This document shows positions 51,045 to 58,564 of a stretch of 64,000 nt of DNA, piece by piece; the first letter of the stretch is position 1, and the number at the start of each line of letters is the position of its first letter. Source of the DNA: Flavobacterium sp. (lineage in GTDB: Bacteria; Bacteroidota; Bacteroidia; Flavobacteriales; Flavobacteriaceae); assembly GCA_030591585.1 (NCBI GenBank), contig JAUVAS010000001.1, positions 122,036 through 186,035 on the forward strand. Reading direction: 5' to 3'. The position numbers and the translations under genes are program-made. The notes under the pieces were generated by a model that saw only the letters and a program-made list of their open reading frames with translations, ran no database searches and was not told the origin of the DNA.

Positions 51045-51191
51045 TTATTTTATTTTTTCCGAACTTCGAGTACCTCCATGTCCCATAGCCACTACATTCA
51101 GAATTTTAAAGTTCAAGTAAATGAATTTAAAAAACTGAATAATAGGGTTGTGCATTATGAATTTTTGAAAACGAGTTATTTTTTTAGCCAT
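51045..51191 (-). CDS. Small conserved-looking 48-aa protein downstream of the SQR-like gene
   Basis: MAKKITRFQKFIMHNPIIQFFKFIYLNFKILNVVAMGHGGTRSSEKIK*; 21 bp after the SQR-like stop on the same strand; below the track's length cutoff. Confidence 0.6.
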   Translation of the reverse strand: MAKKITRFQKFIMHNPIIQFFKFIYLNFKILNVVAMGHGGTRSSEKIK

Positions 51192-51212
51192 TTATATTTT
51201 TTTAAGTTTTGT

Positions 51213-52667
51213 TTATTCAGGAATTAACCACCAAAAAGGTTTCATTTTAGCTTTGTATAAAAAAGCATAATGCAGTGCAAGTTTTACCCAGTGACCTGCT
51301 AATCCAAGATCTCCAATAGTTTTAGAGTTTATTCTTCCTGTTTCAGGATATTTTTTATAATCTGGAACAATTGGATTAGTAGTAATGGTAACCCCTCTCC
51401 CTCTTAGCATTCCAAATCCTGTTGAAGCAATACATGCAGCACCCATATTACCCATTGAACCTAGATGGTGTAACTCATCATTTCCTTTTTTAATCATTTC
51501 CACAATGTTGTCTGCCACTAATTTTGCAGTAATCCCCGAAGGCATTCCAGTTCTTGGAGGAGTTGGGAAAATAGGAGTCCCATTGGTGCTTTTTCTTGGT
51601 TTTGAAATCCCATGAGGAGGAGCAAATGCTATCCCTGGGGCAAAAATATTTTTATAACTTGGGTTTTGATACGTCTCTGGCCAATCTTGTACTGTCCATT
51701 CTTCATAAGGTTTTTGAGTATAATCAGCATCTACAATCATAAAACCATTAAATAATTTTTGGGTAATATCATCACCATTTTTATCATATGCGCTAAACCC
51801 ATGACCCGAAAATGCTGGAATTAACATAGCAAAATCAAATTCCTCCGTTTTATGCTCTCCATTTAATGTTTCATAATGGACAATACCGTCTTCTACTTTG
51901 TTTACACCAGCTCTTTTAATAATGTCTATTCCACGGTCTTCAAAGACCATTTCTATGAGTTCTTGTGATGTGGTTAATTTTCCCCCCATAGTCACCATTA
52001 ATCCATCCATTCCAAAATCCCCAACTTCATATTCGTTAGAAATCCACGTCACAGTAGCTTTATCTCTTACTTTATGCCTGTTTAATTCTTGTTCAACATT
52101 CATAATATACTCAAAAGCGGCACCTTGACAAGTAGCTTTTGCATGACCAGTTCCAATTAGTATTTTAACGTTTACACCATTTTTCATACGGGTAATTAAT
52201 TTTTCAAAATCATTCCATGCGTGTTGGGCGTGATCATAGGTGCAAACGGAAGCAGTTTTATTGGTTCCAGGTTTTAAGCCTTCGGTTGCCTCAAAATTAA
52301 GTTTTGGACCTGTGGCATTAATTAAATAATCGTAGTCAACTTTAATGGTTTCTCCTTTTTGCTCACCAGTTACATATTCAGCACTAACAAAACCTTTGTC
52401 TGTTTCATTATCTCCTTCAGGATAAAAGGTGGTGACTTTAGCTTGAATATAGGTAATTCCCTTTTTTTTATAAAGAGGAGCTAATGGAAAAATAAGTTGG
52501 TCAGGTTTCATTCTACCTACTCCAACCCAAATATTAGAAGGGATCCATTGATAATTGCTGTTTGGTGAAACAACGACAACTTCGTGTTCTTTGGATAGGT
52601 TTTTTCTTAAATAGGATATTGCGGTATGTCCAGAAATACCAGCTCCTAAAACTACAATTTTTGCCAT
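51213..52667 (-). CDS. FAD/NAD(P)-dependent oxidoreductase, sulfide:quinone oxidoreductase-like
   Basis: MAKIVVLGAGISGHTAISYLRKNL (FAD), YDYLINATGPKLNF, CQGAAFEYIMNVEQ, FGMLRGRGVTITTNPIVPDY. Confidence 0.85.
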   Translation of the reverse strand: MAKIVVLGAGISGHTAISYLRKNLSKEHEVVVVSPNSNYQWIPSNIWVGVGRMKPDQLIFPLAPLYKKKGITYIQAKVTTFYPEGDNETDKGFVSAEYVTGEQKGETIKVDYDYLINATGPKLNFEATEGLKPGTNKTASVCTYDHAQHAWNDFEKLITRMKNGVNVKILIGTGHAKATCQGAAFEYIMNVEQELNRHKVRDKATVTWISNEYEVGDFGMDGLMVTMGGKLTTSQELIEMVFEDRGIDIIKRAGVNKVEDGIVHYETLNGEHKTEEFDFAMLIPAFSGHGFSAYDKNGDDITQKLFNGFMIVDADYTQKPYEEWTVQDWPETYQNPSYKNIFAPGIAFAPPHGISKPRKSTNGTPIFPTPPRTGMPSGITAKLVADNIVEMIKKGNDELHHLGSMGNMGAACIASTGFGMLRGRGVTITTNPIVPDYKKYPETGRINSKTIGDLGLAGHWVKLALHYAFLYKAKMKPFWWLIPE

Positions 52668-52839
52668 ATAATTTATTTTGGAACAAGGTAAGTCCTTGAC
52701 AAAGTGGTTACAGCAACTTTTGTTACAAATGGGTGCCTAAAGAATTTTTGTAGGCTATTGAGAGTAAAAAAGAATTCCTCTTGATTATAAACCTAAAGAA
52801 ACATTAGTTATTCAGCTTTGTGATAATTGTTACGTAAAA

Positions 52840-52882
52840 TGACAAATGTCACTTTTTTTTTTATTGGAGTTATATATTTTTG
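52840..52882 (+). promoter_or_regulatory. Putative Crp/Fnr-type site (TGACAAATGTCA, 52840-52851) and -7 element (TATTTTTG, 52875-52882)
   Basis: TGA-N6-TCA centred 43.5 bp before the ATG at 52889; same arrangement before 57977. Confidence 0.55.
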
Positions 52883-52888
52883 CAAATT

Positions 52889-53263
52889 ATGAATCGACAA
52901 AGGAGCATTTTTTCTTTAATACTCGTAACTGCATTGTTGTGGAATGTTTTTCATGTAGCAATTACGTATGGGTATTATTACTTAGATGAATCTGGATTTA
53001 TAGAACAATTCTGCGTCAATATAGAAAAGCCAGAATTAAAATGTGATGGAAAATGTCATTTAAAAGATGTTGCCCAAAAGGATTCAACTAATGATAAGGC
53101 TCCTTCAAAAATGATTACTTCAAAAGACGTTACATTTTTTGTTCAAGAAAAAGAAAAATTAGAGTTTGGCTATATTACTTATAACAAAAAGGAAGTAAAA
53201 ATATATAACAATCTTTACTCCTACTTAAGAGAATATTCCTTGTATCAACCTCCTCAAGTTTAA
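52889..53263 (+). CDS. Cys-rich small membrane-anchored protein (copy 1)
   Basis: One N-terminal TM then YYYLDESGFIEQFCVNIEKPELKCDGKCHLKDV; ATG at 52889 preferred over TTG 52880; paralogue at 57977. Confidence 0.75.
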   Translation: MNRQRSIFSLILVTALLWNVFHVAITYGYYYLDESGFIEQFCVNIEKPELKCDGKCHLKDVAQKDSTNDKAPSKMITSKDVTFFVQEKEKLEFGYITYNKKEVKIYNNLYSYLREYSLYQPPQV

Positions 53264-53384
53264 TCGATTTTCAGGTTTAATTCCCCGTCGCTCTGCGTCG
53301 AAATAAAAAAGGGAATTCCTTTTTGATATCTCGTACTCTTGGGTCGAGGTAGTTCATTTTCCATAATAAACAAATTTCACTATT

Positions 53385-53407
53385 CTATATTGATTAATTC
53401 AATATAG
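53385..53407. promoter_or_regulatory. 9-bp perfect inverted repeat CTATATTGA-ttaat-TCAATATAG
   Basis: Direct reading; in the gap before the TonB-dependent receptor. Confidence 0.6.
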
Positions 53408-53535
53408 GAATCTGTTTATGTTCTAAAATAATAGGATGTAAACCCTAGGTATTATGTGGAGGGTATTAAAATTCAATTCAAAAATAAAAGCCGTCACTAA
53501 ATCAATTAGCTGACGCAAACAAAAATAATAATATC

Positions 53536-55836
53536 ATGAAAAAATACATTTTAACAATATTGCTATGTATTAGCACCTTATCAATTTGGTCACAAGAAAT
53601 TACAGTAAAAGGAACTGTAGTTGACGCTTTTGATGAACCTTTAGAGGGCGTTTCTATCAAATCAAAAAAGTTAAATAAAGGAACAACAACAGATAAGACT
53701 GGAAATTTTATTCTAGAAAATATAGAGGAAGGTGAATGGTTAATTTTTTCATTTATAGGACATAATACATCTTCAGTTAAGGCAAAAGATGCGGTGTATG
53801 TCACTATGGATGAAGCTACAACAGACCTAGATATGGTGGTTGTAAGTGCTTCTCGAACGCTACAGAGACGTAAAGAACTTCCCGTAGCGATATCATCTGT
53901 TTCACGTTTGACAATGGATGAAGTAAATCCTATTTCTATAGATCAGGCTTTAAATCAAAAAACAGGGGTTCATATGATCGACTTAGGAAATGAGCAACAT
54001 ATGATGGCTATCCGTCAGCCAATATCTACCAAAAGTTTATATCTTTATCTAGAAGATGGAATTCCCATTAGACCCACAGGAGTTTTTAACCACAATGCTT
54101 TATTGGAAATGAATATGTTGGCCACTGAGAATATAGAAATTATACGAGGCCCTTATTCTTCTTTATACGGTAGTGAAGCGATTGGTGGAGCTATTAATTT
54201 TATTACAGAAAAACCGAGTAAAGCGTTGACAGGTAGATTAGGTTTAAGAGGGCATACCGATGGATACTTTAGAGGCGATTTTAAAATATCAAAAACATTT
54301 GGAAAAACAGGAGTTTACTTAGCGGTTTACAAATCGGCCATAAAAGACGGAATACGGGATTATGGTGATTATGATAAATTAGCTGTAACTGGTAAAGTTA
54401 CACATCAATTTTCTGACAAGTTAGATTGGTCAAACACCTTAACCTATGTAGATTATTTTAGTGAAATGAGTGGTAGTTTAGACGAGGAAAAATTTAAAAA
54501 TGAAGATTATTCTTCTTATCATACTTTTACTTTTAGAGATGCAAAAGCTTTGCGTTTTAATTCAACATTAAACGGAAAATGGAATGATCATAATATCTCT
54601 ACGTTAAGTTTAATATTTCGTGATAACACTATGAGGCAAAACCCCAGTTATAGAATTGCTAGTGATACTGAATTTGGAGAATACACAACAGGAGAGTTAA
54701 ACGACAATAGTTTTAAAACTTTTGCAGTTTATTTACAGCACAATTTTAAATTTGATGTAATGAAGTCAAATCTAATAGTAGGAGCAAACCTAGATTCAAG
54801 TCCTAAAACCTTTATTGCTGAACTATTAGATGTATACCGTAATGATGACGGTTTTTTTGAATCCTATACAGCTACAGGAGTGTATAAATCAGATTATGAA
54901 ACAGATATTGTCAATACGGGATTTTATTTAACAGGTGACATGGAGCCTTTTGATAATTTTAAAATAAATGCTGGTATCCGATATGATATTTATAGCTATG
55001 ATTTTAGAAATAAATTAGATGATGCCTCTGATTATTCATCAAAAGATGCAAAGGAAACTTTCACTTCAATTACACCACGTATAGGATTTGTATATAATTT
55101 CACCAAAAGTATAGGACTATATACAAACTATAGTGTTGGATTTATTCCACCTAGTATTGGAGATTTATTTAGAAAAGATGATGTGCCTTTATTAGATCCT
55201 TCAACATTTAATAATATAGAATTAGGCGGTTGGATTGGGTTATATAATAATAAACTATTTTTAGATTTTGCTGTGTATTCATTAAAAGGAAAAGATGAAG
55301 TAGTTTCAGTTACCATAAAAGAAGATGAAATTACAATGAGAGAGAATAAAAATGTAGGAGAAACCAAACACAATGGTGTTGAATTTGGCATTAATTATAA
55401 ACCTATAGAAGGTTTATCTATTCGTTATAATGGGGCATATTCTAAACATGAATATATAGATTTTGTAACAAAAATAGTAGATGGAGAACCTGTCAAAGAT
55501 TATAGTGGTAATGAAATGCCGGGAGCACCAGAATGGGTAACAAATGCAGGAATTGATTATAAACCAAAGGCTTTTTTAAAAGGCTTTAGAATAGGATTAG
55601 AGTGGCAACATGTAAGTGAATATTTTACAGATCAAGAAAATGAATATACTTATGAAGGTTATGATGCTTTTAATGCAAGATTGGGTTATGATATTAAACA
55701 CTTTGGTTTTTGGATGAATGTAATGAATTTGTCGGATAAATTATATGCAACAAGGGCCAATACAGATTGGGGTAGAACAACTTATACACCAGGAATGCCA
55801 CGTACTTTTATATTCGGTGTTAATTATAAGTTTTAA
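53536..55836 (+). CDS. TonB-dependent receptor with N-terminal carboxypeptidase-regulatory-like domain
   Basis: ITVKGTVVDAFDEPLEGVSIKSKKLNKGTTTDKTGNF; plug motif IEIIRGPYSSLYGSEAIGGAINFITEKP; C-terminal aromatic FGVNYKF. Confidence 0.95.
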   Translation: MKKYILTILLCISTLSIWSQEITVKGTVVDAFDEPLEGVSIKSKKLNKGTTTDKTGNFILENIEEGEWLIFSFIGHNTSSVKAKDAVYVTMDEATTDLDMVVVSASRTLQRRKELPVAISSVSRLTMDEVNPISIDQALNQKTGVHMIDLGNEQHMMAIRQPISTKSLYLYLEDGIPIRPTGVFNHNALLEMNMLATENIEIIRGPYSSLYGSEAIGGAINFITEKPSKALTGRLGLRGHTDGYFRGDFKISKTFGKTGVYLAVYKSAIKDGIRDYGDYDKLAVTGKVTHQFSDKLDWSNTLTYVDYFSEMSGSLDEEKFKNEDYSSYHTFTFRDAKALRFNSTLNGKWNDHNISTLSLIFRDNTMRQNPSYRIASDTEFGEYTTGELNDNSFKTFAVYLQHNFKFDVMKSNLIVGANLDSSPKTFIAELLDVYRNDDGFFESYTATGVYKSDYETDIVNTGFYLTGDMEPFDNFKINAGIRYDIYSYDFRNKLDDASDYSSKDAKETFTSITPRIGFVYNFTKSIGLYTNYSVGFIPPSIGDLFRKDDVPLLDPSTFNNIELGGWIGLYNNKLFLDFAVYSLKGKDEVVSVTIKEDEITMRENKNVGETKHNGVEFGINYKPIEGLSIRYNGAYSKHEYIDFVTKIVDGEPVKDYSGNEMPGAPEWVTNAGIDYKPKAFLKGFRIGLEWQHVSEYFTDQENEYTYEGYDAFNARLGYDIKHFGFWMNVMNLSDKLYATRANTDWGRTTYTPGMPRTFIFGVNYKF

Positions 55837-55899
55837 TCACAGAGTAATAGCTAAATAAAAGGGAAGTAAAGCGAGTACTTCTCTTTATAAAAAAATAAA

Positions 55900-57222
55900 A
55901 TGAAGAATATTAAATTTATAGTAATTATAGCATTGATAATTACCTCTATAGAATCTTGTAGAGAGAAAAGGACCTCATTGGATGACAAAAAAAATGTAGT
56001 AAATACAATAGAGGGTAATAAAAAGGATACCATTTATATGCTTACTAAACCTAATGTAAATTCTGAAGGTGCTTTTATCTTTAATTCAGGTAAAGATATA
56101 TTGATAAACTGGACAGAATGGTATAAAGACAGTAAGCAAAATGTATTAAAATTTGCTTTTTTTGATGAGAATTCACAAAAATTTTCAAAGCCAATTGTTG
56201 TTACTCCTTCTAAAGGACTTCAAATCCATGCTGAGAGTATGGCAAAAGTAGGCGTAACATCAAAAGGTATACTTTATGCGGTATTTAGAGTAAAATCTAA
56301 ATCTAGGAAAAATATGTTTGGTGGAAGTGTGTATTACACTATTTCTTCTGATAGAGGTTTAACATGGAGTCCTAATGTTAAATTAGTAGCAGATAAAAAT
56401 TCAGACAGTCAAAGTTTTTTTGATATCGCTTTGTTACCAGATGGCGAATTGGGAATAACGTGGCTAGACAATAGAAAGCCTATTCATAAAGACAGAAAAG
56501 GGAAAACATTATATTTTGCTAAAACAAATTCGGATAGAGGTTTTTATGAGGAATCACCAATTGCTGGATCTACCTGTGAGTGTTGTAGAACTGAAATTTA
56601 TGTAGATCAGCAAAAAAAAATACATATAGCTTATCGGAATATTATAGAAAGGGAAGAAGATTTTACAAATCCTAGTTTCACTTTAAGTAATGTAGAAATT
56701 AGAGATATGTATTATGTATCGTCTCAAGATAATGGAACTAGTTTTTCAGAACCGATACCTATAAGTAAAGACAATTGGCAGATTAATGGCTGTCCGCACA
56801 CAGGACCGTCATTGGCTAAAACTAATTCTAATTTAGCAGCGGTTTGGTTTACAGGTGCAAATAATAGTCCAGGAATTTTCTTTTCAAATTATGTAAATGA
56901 ACAGTTTACTGACAGAAAATTTTTAAGTAAAGAAGGACTTCATCCTCAAATGATTGCTAATAAAGGGAGATATTATATTGTTTATGAGGAATATTATGAA
57001 TTGGAAGATAAAGGATATACAAAAATAATGCTAGAAACTATAGAATCAACAATTGAAAACAAAATTTCAACTGAAATAAGCAGTCCTAAAACTAATAACA
57101 ACTGTGTTGTTATTAGTTCAATTAATCAATCAACAATATTGACCGCATGGGTAAATGTCAATACAAGAAATCCTAAGATTTTGTATAAGTTAATTAACAT
57201 AAAAAATAAAAAAAGAAATTAA
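55900..57222 (+). CDS. Sialidase-like (BNR repeat) beta-propeller lipoprotein with CECC motif
   Basis: Asp-box SSDRGLTW and SQDNGTSF; lipobox-like SIESCREK; STCECCRTEIY and INGCPHTGPS. Confidence 0.75.
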   Translation: MKNIKFIVIIALIITSIESCREKRTSLDDKKNVVNTIEGNKKDTIYMLTKPNVNSEGAFIFNSGKDILINWTEWYKDSKQNVLKFAFFDENSQKFSKPIVVTPSKGLQIHAESMAKVGVTSKGILYAVFRVKSKSRKNMFGGSVYYTISSDRGLTWSPNVKLVADKNSDSQSFFDIALLPDGELGITWLDNRKPIHKDRKGKTLYFAKTNSDRGFYEESPIAGSTCECCRTEIYVDQQKKIHIAYRNIIEREEDFTNPSFTLSNVEIRDMYYVSSQDNGTSFSEPIPISKDNWQINGCPHTGPSLAKTNSNLAAVWFTGANNSPGIFFSNYVNEQFTDRKFLSKEGLHPQMIANKGRYYIVYEEYYELEDKGYTKIMLETIESTIENKISTEISSPKTNNNCVVISSINQSTILTAWVNVNTRNPKILYKLINIKNKKRN

Positions 57223-57394
57223 AAACATTTTTTTTCAATTTGATTTTAAATCCAAGTAAAGGTAAAACTATCCATAAACAGAGTGCTAAAATGAAAGAAA
57301 AGTTACAAGTTTAATTGGAATGACAATTGGAGCAGATGGTGTTTGTAATTAAACCGCTTTAGAAAATGCGTTTATTTTAAACATCAGTATCAAT

Positions 57395-57665
57395 GTTGTT
57401 TATAAAATGTTCCTTCGGGAACTTTAAGGGGAATGTTGGGTTATATAATATAGGGAAAGATACCAAGGAATAATTTACCGCTAATAAGCCCTTTTGTATA
57501 TAAAGCAGCATCTCATTTTAAAAAGAGCTTTTACAATGGTCTTTATATGTAAAAGTAGGAGTTGAAAACCTTTTTGACACCTCTTATTCAACCTATGCAG
57601 ATTGGAATAATATACCAAGAATGGGACAAATTTTTTTTATAAATGCTTCTTATGTGATTCGGTAG
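57395..57665 (+). pseudogene. Decayed TonB-dependent receptor C-terminus
   Basis: Broken frames read NNLPLISPFVYKAASHFKK and LQWSLYVKVGVENLFDTSYSTYADWNNIPRMGQIFFINASYVIR*, separated by a frameshift, with an in-frame stop upstream. Confidence 0.8.
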
Positions 57666-57669
57666 AAGT

Positions 57670-57798
57670 TTATTTCTTTTTTTCGCTATTCATAAAAGAA
57701 ATTAAAACAACAACAAGAACCACACAAACTAAAGCAAAAATCCCAATCATTATTACCCCATTAGAATAGTTGTAAAGTGCAATATTTTGAAGAATCAT
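57670..57798 (-). CDS. Small single-TM protein (42 aa)
   Basis: MILQNIALYNYSNGVIMIGIFALVCVVLVVVLISFMNSEKKK*; below the track cutoff. Confidence 0.5.
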   Translation of the reverse strand: MILQNIALYNYSNGVIMIGIFALVCVVLVVVLISFMNSEKKK

Positions 57799-57927
57799 AT
57801 GATTAGTTTTTAATTATTTTCGATTATCAAAGTTACAAATGTTTTAATAAAGTAAAATGATATTTATCAGTTGGAGGAAAAAGCATCTAAGGATAAGATA
57901 TTTTTGAATGAAATATTTCTGATTTTA

Positions 57928-57970
57928 TGATTTTTGTCACCTCTTAAAAATTAGAATGACAGTAATTTTG
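57928..57970 (+). promoter_or_regulatory. Putative Crp/Fnr-type site (TGATTTTTGTCA, 57928-57939) and -7 element (TAATTTTG, 57963-57970)
   Basis: Site centred 43.5 bp before the ATG at 57977; matches the arrangement at 52840. Confidence 0.55.
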
Positions 57971-57976
57971 TAGCTT

Positions 57977-58354
57977 ATGTATTTTAAGAAAACCATTTTT
58001 TCTTTATTATTATTATTTGCTCTTTTTTGGAACACTTTTTACGTGTCTTTAACTTATGCTTATTATTATGTAGATCAACCTGGTTTTATAGAACGGTTTT
58101 GTGGAAATATTGACAAACCAGAAATGAAATGTAATGGGAAGTGCCACCTTAAAGATGTTGTTGAGAAGAAGACAGCGAATGAAGATGTACCACTAAATAT
58201 GATTGTCTTAGAAGAACCTACACTATTTTTTAAAAACATCAAAAACATTAATTTAAACTCTGAAAGTATAGAAATAAAGCAACAACCCGAGTGGTATTTT
58301 AATTTCTATACCTATACACGAACCTACTCATTAGATCGCCCTCCACAGGTGTGA
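57977..58354 (+). CDS. Cys-rich small membrane-anchored protein (copy 2)
   Basis: YYYVDQPGFIERFCGNIDKPEMKCNGKCHLKDV; same length and C-terminus (PPQV) as copy 1. Confidence 0.78.
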   Translation: MYFKKTIFSLLLLFALFWNTFYVSLTYAYYYVDQPGFIERFCGNIDKPEMKCNGKCHLKDVVEKKTANEDVPLNMIVLEEPTLFFKNIKNINLNSESIEIKQQPEWYFNFYTYTRTYSLDRPPQV

Positions 58355-58403
58355 ATTAAATCCCCAAAACACATGTTATTTTAATAGAAAGAAATACTAA
58401 GTC

Positions 58404-58550
58404 TTGGATTTATGCTCTTGTGGGATTTTCCTGTATTTAGGGTTCTATTCTATAAAACGAAAGGAACGATTTAGTTTACTATGTGTATTGGCAGGTACAT
58501 TATACCAAAGCCTAGCATTACTAATTGCTAGCGTTATTATTTCACATTAA
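58404..58550 (+). CDS. Possible small two-TM protein (48 aa, TTG start) or remnant
   Basis: MDLCSCGIFLYLGFYSIKRKERFSLLCVLAGTLYQSLALLIASVIISH*; lies between copy 2 and the TonB-dependent receptor. Confidence 0.3.
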   Translation: MDLCSCGIFLYLGFYSIKRKERFSLLCVLAGTLYQSLALLIASVIISH

Positions 58551-58564
58551 ATAAAAATTATAAA

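Noticed and set aside
52880-53263. TTG at 52880 as start of the Cys-rich protein
   Set aside because: It overlaps the -7 element; ATG at 52889 gives the same promoter-to-start spacing as the paralogue at 57977.
53280-53360. gtcgctctgcgtcgaaa ... gtcgaggtagttcattttcc segment as a regulatory RNA
   Set aside because: Looks like another dispersed intergenic repeat fragment; no coherent structure could be established by eye.
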